From OMOG01 sp041485845 (GTDB taxonomy: Bacteria > Acidobacteriota > Terriglobia > Bryobacterales > Bryobacteraceae): DNA of 13,522 bases. The stretch is from the NCBI GenBank assembly GCA_041485845.1, contig JBGPKH010000188.1, forward strand, positions 1-13,522, given 5' to 3'. Of this stretch, positions 6,768-13,522 are shown in pieces (the first letter of the stretch is position 1; every line of letters starts with the position of its first letter). Below the pieces are notes generated by a model. The model had not been told where the DNA came from, searched no databases, and worked only from the letters and a program-made list of their open reading frames with translations. A program made the position numbers and the translations under genes.

Positions 6768-7931
6768 ATGAAGGTCTTAGTGTTCCTGTTGAGCGTGGCG
6801 TGTGGGATGGCGGCGACTCCCTACAGCAGCGAGCTGATTTTTGCGCCCGAGAAGATCCACAATCACTCGTCATCCATTGTCGAATTGCCGAACGGCGATC
6901 TGCTGGTCTGCTGGTACCACGGGTCGGGCGAGCGCACGGCCGACGATGTCCTGATCCAGGCGGCGCGGTGGAATCGCTTGTCCGGGAAGTGGACGCCGCC
7001 GTTCACCCTGGCCGACACGCCGGGGTTCCCGGAGAGCAATCCGGTGCTTTTCCTCGATTCGCGCCAGCGGCTGTTTTTCCTGTGGCCGCTGATTATCGCC
7101 CACACATGGGAATCGGCGCTCATGAAATACCGGATCTCGACCGATTATCAGCAGGCATCGGGGCCGCCGCGCTGGGAGTTTCAGGACAACATCGTGCTGA
7201 TCCCCAAGAATATTGCCGCGCGCACCAAGGAATACGCAGGCAAGGAAGCGGAAGGATCAGGGCCGCGCGCCGAATACGCCCGCCGCTTGATCGCGCATGC
7301 CGAGGACTTGTACTTTTCTCGCATGGGGTGGTTCACCCGAACCCACCCGCTGCAATTGCCGTCCGGGCGGATCCTGGTGCCGCTGTATTCGGATGGCTAC
7401 TCGTTCGGGATCATGGCGATCAGCGATGACGGCGGCTACACGTGGAGCGGCAGCGAGCCCATCGTGGGCGCGGGCGGAGTCCAGCCGTCGGTGGTTCGCA
7501 AGAACGACGGTACCCTGGTCGCGTACCTGCGCGACAACGGCCCGCCGCCCAAGCGCGCGCTCATGAGCGTTTCGAAAGACGACGGCGTTTCGTGGACCAC
7601 GGCGCAGGATAGCGAGATACCGAATCCGGGCACGAGCCTGGAGGCTATCCGGCTGCGCAGCGGCAACTGGATCATGGTCTACAACGATATCGAGAAGGGG
7701 CGTTATTCGCTGGTGGCCGCGATTTCGGACGACGAAGGCGCCACGTGGAAGTGGAAGCGGCACCTGGATGGCAGTCCCGCGGCGGCGAGCACGAACCAGT
7801 ATCACTATCCCTCGGTCATACAGGCGAAGGACGGGTCGATCCACGTATCGTACAGCTACTACGTGCCCGAGGGGCAGACGATCAAGCACGCGAAGTTCGA
7901 TGAGGACTGGGTCAAGGCGGGGGACAAGTAA
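6768..7931 (+). CDS. Secreted sialidase-like BNR-repeat protein
   Basis: A 387-residue protein with a signal peptide (MKVLVFLLSVACGMAA, cleavage probably after residue 16). A lipobox reading around C12 is poor because Ser is at -3. The rest is a six-bladed sialidase-type propeller of the BNR_2 kind. Three Asp-boxes are clear: SDDGGYTW (219-226), SKDDGVSW (269-276) and SDDEGATW (320-327). HSSSIVELPNGDLL (33-46), LADTPGFPESNPVLF (81-95) and the C-terminal YPSVIQAKDGSIHVSYSYY are patterns I associate with proteins annotated as exo-alpha-sialidases in acidobacteria and planctomycetes. Sialidase activity is not proven for this subgroup, so another glycan-directed hydrolase is possible. It likely acts outside the inner membrane and fits a role releasing sugars that feed NagA-type catabolism. 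Its stop overlaps the tail of the enzyme I fossil on the other strand. Confidence 0.87.
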   Translation: MKVLVFLLSVACGMAATPYSSELIFAPEKIHNHSSSIVELPNGDLLVCWYHGSGERTADDVLIQAARWNRLSGKWTPPFTLADTPGFPESNPVLFLDSRQRLFFLWPLIIAHTWESALMKYRISTDYQQASGPPRWEFQDNIVLIPKNIAARTKEYAGKEAEGSGPRAEYARRLIAHAEDLYFSRMGWFTRTHPLQLPSGRILVPLYSDGYSFGIMAISDDGGYTWSGSEPIVGAGGVQPSVVRKNDGTLVAYLRDNGPPPKRALMSVSKDDGVSWTTAQDSEIPNPGTSLEAIRLRSGNWIMVYNDIEKGRYSLVAAISDDEGATWKWKRHLDGSPAAASTNQYHYPSVIQAKDGSIHVSYSYYVPEGQTIKHAKFDEDWVKAGDK

Positions 7932-8123
7932 CAGTGCAACGGGCGATGGCGCGCTTGAGCTCGGGAATCAACGGCGCGCCGACGCTGAATTCGTCGAGGC
8001 CCAGGCCGGGCAAGATCGGCGCCGCCAGGGGGTCGGCGGCGAGTTCGCCGCAAAGAGTAACTTCGATGCCGGCGGCGCGGGCGTGCTCGCCGCCATGGCC
8101 AGGGCCGCGGAAGCCGGCCGGCA
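7912..8123 (-). pseudogene. ptsI: Decayed C-terminal fragment of PTS enzyme I (PEP-protein phosphotransferase)
   Basis: The minus strand at 8088-7936 reads EHARAAGIEVTLCGELAAD, PLAAPILPGLGLDEFSV and PELKRAIARC, then TVTCPPP and a stop at 7912. This is the C-terminal end of enzyme I or of a multiphosphoryl transfer protein, including the CGE motif whose Cys is the catalytic acid (codon 8052-8050). Just upstream, a different minus frame (8123-8088) reads CRPASAALAMAA, which aligns with the preceding HPAxLxLI..AA segment, so a frameshift near 8088 is likely. Nothing of the other 400-plus residues of enzyme I is present. The fragment overlaps the 3' end of the sialidase-like gene tail to tail. 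It appears to be a gene fossil, perhaps cut off by a deletion or rearrangement. Confidence 0.75.
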
Positions 8124-8352
8124 GCCGAATGGCCAACTCTCCCCGCCGGACCTTGTTCCAGATCCCGCCACGCATGCGCGATTGCAGGAGGTGCCCGGAC
8201 AGGCCTCCAACAAGGTGGTCTGTGCGTATCGTGGATGGAAGGGGTGGATAACCTGAAATATCCCGCTTGGCAATTATCTATCTAGCGGTGTAGTCTGCTG
8301 TGTCTTTGATTTTGATCTGCGTTCATCGGCGGCCCAAAATGTCTTCGCTTCC
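8124..8352. other. Non-coding spacer with a possible dispersed-repeat unit
   Basis: No gene is seen between the enzyme I fossil and the DUF2264 stop. On the minus strand 8314-8330 reads GCCGATGAACGCAGATC, which resembles units of the widespread GATGAACGCAGAT-type intergenic repeats of acidobacteria and verrucomicrobia (from memory). Only one unit is present. Confidence 0.35.
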
Positions 8353-9570
8353 TCAGATCGCGTGATCCGCGGGCGCGTCTTCCCCCCGCCAGATGCGCCT
8401 TGCCGTCCAGTCCTCGGGCGCGCCCGACCAGAAGGCATCGCCCGGCCGGAGTCCCAGCGGCAGCAGGACGGTCGCGCAGAGATACAGGCTTCCGGTCGAG
8501 ATGTAGGTCTCGCCCAAGTGCGGCTGGTGGCCGCAGAAGCCTACCGTCAACCAGCCGTCGGGATCGAACGTGCCGGGCGCATCGAGCGTTCGGCGCATCA
8601 CGGCGGTCAGCGCGGCGCGCACGCGCGGGCCGGTGAGCGGCGGCGGCAATTCGCCGAGCAGCGCGATCTGCGCCAGCAACTGAAACGCGCCGCAGCGGTA
8701 GGCCATCGAGCGCCCCACCACGGGAAAGGTCCCTTCCGGCGAAATCAGCCGCTCCTGGATGGCGGCGTAGCGCTTCGCCCGCGCCAGCGTATTCGGCAGC
8801 AGGGCCTCCCAGGCGCGGTTGTTGCGGCCGACATTCCGCAGCACGTCCAGCAGCATGGGGTGGATGACGAAGCTGTTGTAGTAGTCCCAATGGAACTGCG
8901 GGCCGTCGCCGTACATGCCGTCGCCGGCGTACCACTGCTGGTGTTGGCGCATGGCGTAGTCGACGCGCATCCCATCGAAATGCTCGCCCATGAGGGACAG
9001 CGCGGCTTCCACGGTGGCGGCAAACAACAGCCAGTTGTTGAACCCCGGCGTGATGGCGCGCGAGCGAATCAGCGCCGCCGCCAGGTTGCGCTGCGTCTCC
9101 GCGTCCAGCTTCTTCCACAGCTCGTTGGGCGCGCGCAGCACGGCCAGGGCCAGGAAGCCGCAATCCACCAGGGGCTGGCTGCCTTCGTGGAAATTCAGGA
9201 AGTCGGGCGATGTTGGATTCGTGGCGTTACGGATGGCGTCGCGCGCCAGGCCGGCGTATCTCTGTTGCAGGTCGCGCTCGGGGTCGGCGTCGAGCGGCGA
9301 TTCCAGCCAGGGGGCGATGCCCGCGAGCAAGCGGGCGAGCGCCTCCAGGTGCGTGTACTTCCGGCGGTCCGCGACGTTGCCGGTGACGCATTCCACAGGC
9401 ATGTTGCGTTTCAGCGTGCCCGCTGCCAAGTTGCGTAGCACGGGGTCCGCGAGCTTCGCGAGCGTGCGCAGCCAATACTGCCGGTCGTTTTCCGCAGTGG
9501 TTTGCGGCGCGGCGGCCGCGGCCATGCCCAGACCGGCGATCGATCGGAAGAAGTTGCGGCGGTGGGTCAT
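8353..9570 (-). CDS. Tat-exported DUF2264 protein, probable GH154-like glycosidase
   Basis: A 405-residue protein. The N-terminus MTHRRNFFRSIAGLGMAAAAAP is a twin-arginine leader (RRNFF at 4-8, cleavage near 20-25). The remainder matches DUF2264 over its whole length: GFNNWLLFAATVEAAL (176-191), YAGDGMYGDGPQFHWDYYNSF (214-234), PEGTFPVVGRSMAYRCGAF (278-296), GHQPHLGETYISTGSLY (347-363) and the C-terminal PADHAI. DUF2264 folds as an alpha/alpha barrel, and as I recall CAZy treats members as family GH154 (beta-glucuronidase activity known in Bacteroides). Activity here is inferred. It has no same-strand partner and diverges from nagA across 122 bp, so the two may share an operator. It probably acts in the periplasm on glycan fragments. 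Confidence 0.85.
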   Translation of the reverse strand: MTHRRNFFRSIAGLGMAAAAAPQTTAENDRQYWLRTLAKLADPVLRNLAAGTLKRNMPVECVTGNVADRRKYTHLEALARLLAGIAPWLESPLDADPERDLQQRYAGLARDAIRNATNPTSPDFLNFHEGSQPLVDCGFLALAVLRAPNELWKKLDAETQRNLAAALIRSRAITPGFNNWLLFAATVEAALSLMGEHFDGMRVDYAMRQHQQWYAGDGMYGDGPQFHWDYYNSFVIHPMLLDVLRNVGRNNRAWEALLPNTLARAKRYAAIQERLISPEGTFPVVGRSMAYRCGAFQLLAQIALLGELPPPLTGPRVRAALTAVMRRTLDAPGTFDPDGWLTVGFCGHQPHLGETYISTGSLYLCATVLLPLGLRPGDAFWSGAPEDWTARRIWRGEDAPADHAI

Positions 9571-9577
9571 GCATACA

Positions 9578-9583
9578 AAGCTA
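9578..9583 (-). promoter_or_regulatory. Probable -10 box (TAGCTT) of the DUF2264 gene
   Basis: On the minus strand TAGCTT is followed by TGTATGC and the ATG at 9570: a 7-nt spacing and no Shine-Dalgarno. The box overlaps the first heptamer of the operator-like repeat, so a bound protein would block it. Confidence 0.4.
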
Positions 9584-9606
9584 TCAGCTATCGGCCGGTG
9601 ATAGCT
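9579..9606. promoter_or_regulatory. Heptamer array between the DUF2264 gene and nagA
   Basis: AGCTATC occurs in tandem at 9579-9585 and 9586-9592, and inverted (GATAGCT) at 9600-9606 after GGCCGGT. The second and third copies form a 7-bp dyad with a 7-nt spacer. Its location in the divergent spacer, over the DUF2264 -10 box, suits an operator controlling one or both genes; the regulator is unknown. Confidence 0.45.
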
Positions 9607-9624
9607 GGCCTGGCCGCGTGTTAC

Positions 9625-9645
9625 CGCTTCCTTCGGTCGCGGCTC
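9625..9645 (-). repeat. Dispersed 21-nt repeat, copy 2
   Basis: On the minus strand this begins GAGCCGCGACCGAAGG and differs from the copy at 6717-6737 at one of 21 positions. Both copies lie in spacers between divergent genes. The phrase GTCAGAGCC is also found next to both copies (6713-6720 and 9658-9666). Confidence 0.6.
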
Positions 9646-9680
9646 GGCAGGAGATGCGTCAGAGCCGGTATCTAAGCTGC

Positions 9681-9686
9681 TATCGT
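9681..9686 (+). promoter_or_regulatory. Possible -10 box (TATCGT) of nagA
   Basis: TATCGT, then TCTGAG, then the ATG at 9693. The 6-nt spacing and weak or absent Shine-Dalgarno match the pattern of the other genes. It also supports 9693 as the start rather than the upstream GTG/ATG-type candidates in frame. Confidence 0.4.
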
Positions 9687-9692
9687 TCTGAG

Positions 9693-10883
9693 ATGCAGAC
9701 GCTTTTTCGGGGACGCGTGGTTCTTCCGGACCGAATCCTGGACGAGGGTGCGGTCCTTTGCCGGAACGGCCGCATCGAGAGGGTGGGGCGTGGGGGGCGC
9801 GTGCCTGGACAGGTTACGGTCATCGACGCACGGGGTGGCTGGATCGTGCCCGGGTTTGTCGATATCCACGTCCACGGCGCCGCGGGCGCCGACTATATGG
9901 ACGGCACGGTGGATGCGGTGAAGACCGCGAATCGCGCCCACTTGCGACGCGGCACGACGACCATCTTCCCCACGACGACCACCGGATCGCCGGCGCAGGT
10001 GCGGCGCATGCTGGACGCGTGCCTCGCAGTTCAGCGCGACTGGACTCCAGCCGACGGCGCTCGCATCGGAGGTGTCCATCTCTACGGACCCTACTTTGCC
10101 GAGAAGAAGGTCGGCTGCCACTCGGTCGAGGGCCGGCGGGACCCGAACGCCGAGGAGTACGGCGAATACTTCGGGCTGGGCATCGTTAAAATCGCCACCT
10201 GTGCAGCCGAGTTGCGGGGAGCCGGGGACTTCTACCGGGCGGCACGCCGGCGCCGCTGCCTGGTGACCTGCGGGCACTCCAATGCGACATGGCCGGAAAT
10301 GGCGCGGGCTTATCGGGCCGGCATGCGGCACGTGGATCACTTCTGGTGCGCCATGAGCTCGGTGGCCTCGCTGCGCGCGCAATACGGCACGCCGATGCAG
10401 GCGAGCATGGAGGAATTCGTCCTGGCCCACGGGGAGATGAGCACGGAAGTGATTGCCGATGGCGAGCACCTTTCGAAGGAGTTGCTGGCGTTTGCCTGGC
10501 GGATGAAGGGGCCGCGGCGGCTGTGTCTCGTTACGGATTCGAATCGCGCGCTGGGAATGCCGCCCGGCCGCTACCGTTTCGGCCCGATGGAGGACGGCGC
10601 GTGGTTCGAGAGCAACGGGAAAGTCGGCTTCGTGCCGGGGTCCGGCCTGGCGAGCTCCGTGGTGGCGCTCGACACCATGGTGCGGAACATGAAGGCACTC
10701 ACCGCGGCGCCGCTCGAGGACGTGGTGCGCATGGCGAGCCTGACGCCATGCGAGCGTGCCGGAATCGCGGACGAGGCGGGGAGCCTGGAGCCGGGCAAGC
10801 GCGCGGATATCGTGATCCTCGATCGGCGGTTGCGGGTGCGGCGGGTTTTTGTGGGCGGGGTAGAGGTGGGGATCGAACCCTAG
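9693..10883 (+). CDS. nagA: N-acetylglucosamine-6-phosphate deacetylase homologue, Glu-lacking variant
   Basis: A 396-residue amidohydrolase. I place the start at 9693 (MQTLFRGRVVLPDRI), where homology begins and a -10 box precedes; the frame is open 25 codons further up to 9618, but that part has no NagA character. Features in order: GFVDIHVHG with H59 and H61; GHSNA with H195; VDHFWCAM with H216 (usually THLFNAM); ADGEHLS with H259 (substrate phosphosugar contact in known NagA); VTDSNRALG with catalytic D282; and GSLEPGKRADIVILD near the C-terminus. The usual HLEGP, whose Glu binds the catalytic metal, is HLYGPYFAEKKVGCH here, so Y131 stands in its place. Canonical NagA converts GlcNAc-6-phosphate to glucosamine-6-phosphate and acetate in the cytoplasm. 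This may be a divergent subgroup with one-metal chemistry or another N-acyl sugar substrate. No nagB or PTS gene adjoins it. Confidence 0.85.
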   Translation: MQTLFRGRVVLPDRILDEGAVLCRNGRIERVGRGGRVPGQVTVIDARGGWIVPGFVDIHVHGAAGADYMDGTVDAVKTANRAHLRRGTTTIFPTTTTGSPAQVRRMLDACLAVQRDWTPADGARIGGVHLYGPYFAEKKVGCHSVEGRRDPNAEEYGEYFGLGIVKIATCAAELRGAGDFYRAARRRRCLVTCGHSNATWPEMARAYRAGMRHVDHFWCAMSSVASLRAQYGTPMQASMEEFVLAHGEMSTEVIADGEHLSKELLAFAWRMKGPRRLCLVTDSNRALGMPPGRYRFGPMEDGAWFESNGKVGFVPGSGLASSVVALDTMVRNMKALTAAPLEDVVRMASLTPCERAGIADEAGSLEPGKRADIVILDRRLRVRRVFVGGVEVGIEP

Positions 10884-10910
10884 TCCGACCCCACTTGATT
10901 TTGTCGGGTC

Positions 10911-10944
10911 TATAAAAAGTAGCCCCCTGCTCCAGTAGAGGGCT
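10911..10944 (-). terminator. Intrinsic terminator of the TonB receptor gene
   Basis: On the minus strand AGCCCTCT and AGGGGGCT (10944-10921) pair over 8 bp with one G-T wobble around an 8-nt loop, followed by AC and five Ts (A's at 10914-10918). It begins 118 nt beyond the receptor stop. There is no T tract on the plus strand, so it would not end nagA transcripts. The remaining spacer (10884-11061) shows no gene. Confidence 0.7.
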
Positions 10945-11061
10945 GGCCAGCGTACGGCGCTACCAATGAGCGTGGGCGTCCCTCGATCCGCCGCGCGGAG
11001 GCCGCGCCGGCCAGTGCGCCAACAACAGGCGAAGTTTCCTGGCAGTCGCGCAAACCAACCG

Positions 11062-13522
11062 TCAGAAGCCGAGGCGCAGACCAAACCGGATGGTGCGTTG
11101 CGGCGACGGCGCGGTGTTATTCGTGCTCGTAATCGTCATGAAGTTCGACGGCGTAGAGACGGATGAGTTGGGCTGGTTGAGCACCGGCGTGTTGGTCAAA
11201 TTCAACGCCTCGCCACGGAACTGGAGGTCCACTCTTTCCTTGACCTGGAATTTGCGGAACAGCCCCAGGTTCATGTTGAACACCCCCGGGCCGCGGAGCG
11301 CGTTCAAACCCATATTGCCGAAACGTGCCTGCGACGTGGGAATCGCCGCAAACGCCGTCGGATCGTAGTACGGGGCTCCCAAACCCACGCCACCGAACTT
11401 CGCTACGTCTGCCCGGACCTGGTCTGCCACTTGCGTGTTTCCCGGAGCGTTCAGTCCGGAACCATCGGCTGTGACGACGAATGGCCGTCCCGAGTAAATC
11501 GCCAGGCTGGGATTCAACTGCCAGCCGCCGGCGATGGCCGCCACAGGGCCGCTCATGGCAAACCTCTTGCCCTTGCCGAACGGCAATTCCCAGTTGGCTG
11601 CAGCCACAAAGGTGTGGGTGCGGTCAAAGTCGGGCACCGATTTGTTCTTCGAGAACTGGCTGGGGACATAGAAACGGACGCCGTTGTCACTGTTGCCCGC
11701 GTCGATGCCGATGGCCTTTGACCACGTGTACGAGGAGGTGAGAAACAGGCCGTGCGAGAAGCGCCGCGTCACATTCGTCTGTAATGAGTCGTAGCGCTGG
11801 TTCGCCATGGGAAGGAAGAAACTTCGGGTGGTAGTCACGCCGAACTTCCCGAACAGCGGCCGTCCGTTCACACCCAGGCCAGGAACGATTCCGGCGTTGA
11901 AATCGAAGCCGCTCACGGCCTGGCGAACGGAGTGCGTGCCGACGTATCCGGTGCGAACCACGAAGCCGGCGCCCAGGTCGCGCTCGATCGTAAGGTTGTA
12001 CGACTCAATGTACCCGCGGCGAAGTTTTCCGGGTAATAGGGAAGTGGTGGAGATGGTGTTCGGGATATCCAGAATGCCGGTCGTAAGATCCGGGAACTTG
12101 ACCGAGGGAATTCCGCTAGCCAGCGAGCCGGCGGGGACGAACGATGCGCTCTGAATGTATTCGTCGATGATGACCGCCGGGAACGGGGCCCGCAGCGGCC
12201 GGCTCAGGGGGTAGGGATCGTTCGTAATGCCGAAGCCGGCGCGCACGACCGTCTTCTCGTTCGCGCGATACGCCAGGCCGACGCGCGGCCCCCACATGAG
12301 AGCAATCGCTTCGCTTCCGGCGTTGCGCGGGACGTTGCCGCGGCCGCCGACCAGCACTTTGTTGGTGTCCAGGTCATATCGCTCGATCCCGAACTCGCCC
12401 CGATCCATGATGGGGAAGTGTTCCAACCGCAGACCGAGATTGAGGCTCAACTTGCGGCTGACCTGCCAGTTGTCGCGGATATAGTAGCCCTGATCCAACT
12501 CCCGCGTCGACATGGGATCGTAGAACTGGTATGCCTTGCCGAGGGAACCCGGCAGCCCTAGGAGAAACGATGCGTACGCATTGAAATTGTTTGGGGACGG
12601 GCCGCCGTTCAGGGCGGTAACTCCGTTTACGAAGTTGAAGCCCCCCCGAGGGCTCCAGCTTCCCGACTCTGGCTGCCAGTGATTCATCTCGTGCTTGATG
12701 AGGTCGAAACCGAAGCGAAGGCTGTGGGCGTGATGGATCCAGGTCAGGTTCCCGGCGTAGGTGTATTGCCGGTCATTGCGCTCCACCGGGCTCCAGTTGT
12801 TGGTATTGCCCAGGGAGCTGTAGCCGCTGATATTGAAGATGGGGAACCCGCTCTGGCGGGGATCGGAACCGTTGGTTCCCGGAATCTTCAAAACGTCGAG
12901 GCCGATGTTCTTGCCGAAGTCCGGACCCTGCGTATCGTGATGCATCCGTGTGCCGCCAAAATTGGCATCCATCAGGAACGTTGGAGTGAAGATGTAACTG
13001 ATGCCGCCGCCGAACACGTCCGTATGGTTGTGTCCGGTGCCAATGCCGGCGTCACCGGCCGCGCCACCCGGATACGAGCCCAGTGCCCCGCCGAGAGGGG
13101 CGCTTGCCGTCACTGGAGCCAGCATCGCACTATACTTGGCGAAGACATTCGCCTTGGAGCTCGGCATCCAGTTTAATTTTCCATCCACCATGTTCCGCTT
13201 GAAGTAGTAGGGCACCGACGCGAAGTAATTGTTGGTTTGCCCGGTCCCGGTATTGGGCAGCGGGATCATATCCTGCAACGTCCGCGCCGCCTGGCTCCAG
13301 CGCGCTTGCGGAACAAGGTTGTCCGGAAACACAGTGCGGCCGGTGCCATTAGCGGTGTTGCCGGTGGCCGGATCGTAAATCGTCCCCAAGCCCGCGAAGT
13401 TGCCGGCTTTCACCTGCGCGGTCGGAACGCTCAGCACTCCGTTGCCGCGCTCCGCCGTGGTGGTGCCTTCCCACGAGGCGAAGAAGAACAGCTTGTCCTT
13501 CTTGATAGGACCGCCGAACGTG
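11062..13522 (-). CDS. Oar-like TonB-dependent receptor, 5' part beyond the window
   Basis: The frame is open from the right edge to the stop at 11062, about 819 residues. It has no start in the window: a GTG at 13437 lies inside continuous homology. The first visible residues, TFGGPIKKDKLFFFASWEG, are the well-known strand at the plug/barrel boundary of acidobacterial TonB-dependent receptors, preceded in full proteins by a signal peptide, a carboxypeptidase-regulatory-like domain and the plug. The rest is a beta-barrel rich in alternating aromatic strands (ITYIF-type, GYVGTHSVRQ, SYTWSKAIG, WELPFGKGKRF, FRGEALNLTNTPVL) and ends RFGLRLGF with the C-terminal Phe expected for BAM insertion. 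It sits in the outer membrane and probably imports oligosaccharides or other large nutrients; the ligand is unknown. It converges on nagA. Confidence 0.9.
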   Translation of the reverse strand, partial: TFGGPIKKDKLFFFASWEGTTTAERGNGVLSVPTAQVKAGNFAGLGTIYDPATGNTANGTGRTVFPDNLVPQARWSQAARTLQDMIPLPNTGTGQTNNYFASVPYYFKRNMVDGKLNWMPSSKANVFAKYSAMLAPVTASAPLGGALGSYPGGAAGDAGIGTGHNHTDVFGGGISYIFTPTFLMDANFGGTRMHHDTQGPDFGKNIGLDVLKIPGTNGSDPRQSGFPIFNISGYSSLGNTNNWSPVERNDRQYTYAGNLTWIHHAHSLRFGFDLIKHEMNHWQPESGSWSPRGGFNFVNGVTALNGGPSPNNFNAYASFLLGLPGSLGKAYQFYDPMSTRELDQGYYIRDNWQVSRKLSLNLGLRLEHFPIMDRGEFGIERYDLDTNKVLVGGRGNVPRNAGSEAIALMWGPRVGLAYRANEKTVVRAGFGITNDPYPLSRPLRAPFPAVIIDEYIQSASFVPAGSLASGIPSVKFPDLTTGILDIPNTISTTSLLPGKLRRGYIESYNLTIERDLGAGFVVRTGYVGTHSVRQAVSGFDFNAGIVPGLGVNGRPLFGKFGVTTTRSFFLPMANQRYDSLQTNVTRRFSHGLFLTSSYTWSKAIGIDAGNSDNGVRFYVPSQFSKNKSVPDFDRTHTFVAAANWELPFGKGKRFAMSGPVAAIAGGWQLNPSLAIYSGRPFVVTADGSGLNAPGNTQVADQVRADVAKFGGVGLGAPYYDPTAFAAIPTSQARFGNMGLNALRGPGVFNMNLGLFRKFQVKERVDLQFRGEALNLTNTPVLNQPNSSVSTPSNFMTITSTNNTAPSPQRTIRFGLRLGF

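Noticed and set aside
7934..8251. Small plus-strand frame after the sialidase-like gene
   Set aside because: It is antisense to the enzyme I fragment, whose minus-strand translation gives a recognisable motif.
10887..10910. Weak CCGAC/GTCGG hairpin as a terminator for nagA
   Set aside because: Only 5 bp of stem with a 13-nt loop and no T tract on the plus strand.
9672..11084. Minus-strand open frame of 470 codons opposite nagA
   Set aside because: Antisense shadow of nagA; it also runs through the terminator and into the receptor's 3' end.
13435..13437. GTG as the start codon of the TonB receptor
   Set aside because: The same frame continues upstream to the window edge with conserved receptor sequence (FGGPIKKDKLFFFASWEG), so the gene begins outside the window.

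Overview
The window reads as high-GC chromosomal DNA from an acidobacterium of the Solibacter/Bryobacter type. This is inferred from protein content, not from a marker gene. The pointers are an Oar-like TonB-dependent receptor, a TolB-propeller/amidohydrolase fusion, a Gfo/Idh/MocA protein starting LDPGHFHA, and two Tat leaders containing RRNFF. No rRNA, tRNA, CRISPR array or complete mobile element is visible.

Layout. Positions 158-3430 (minus) encode a secreted beta-propeller/amidohydrolase. Its upstream region holds three copies of an 11-nt motif. A 642-bp gene-free stretch follows (3431-4072), with a second repeat family and an intrinsic terminator. Two minus-strand genes come next: a Gfo/Idh/MocA oxidoreductase (4073-5332) and a Tat-exported SelA-like PLP enzyme (5445-6698). 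A 69-bp divergent spacer separates the latter from a secreted sialidase-like protein (6768-7931, plus). Directly behind that lies a decayed minus-strand fragment of PTS enzyme I (about 7912-8123). A Tat-exported DUF2264 protein (8353-9570, minus) diverges across 122 bp from a NagA-like deacetylase (9693-10883, plus). The right end is the 3' part of a TonB-dependent receptor on the minus strand (11062 to beyond the edge), converging on nagA with a terminator between.

Together the genes suggest glycan and amino-sugar use: outer-membrane uptake (TonB receptor), extracytoplasmic trimming (sialidase-like, DUF2264), and intracellular handling (NagA-like, Gfo/Idh/MocA). The dead enzyme I piece hints that a PTS gene once stood here. 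The genes do not form one operon. They alternate in strand, and most seem to have their own promoter.

The most notable points are: five of the six genes whose start lies in the window have a TANNNT box exactly 6-7 nt before the ATG with no Shine-Dalgarno, suggesting widespread leaderless transcription; the NagA homologue lacks the usual metal-binding Glu (HLYGP instead of HLEGP); the enzyme I fossil; a PLP enzyme with a Tat leader; and several unexplained repeat or operator-like arrays in the spacers. I found no convincing new multi-gene defence or mobile system.
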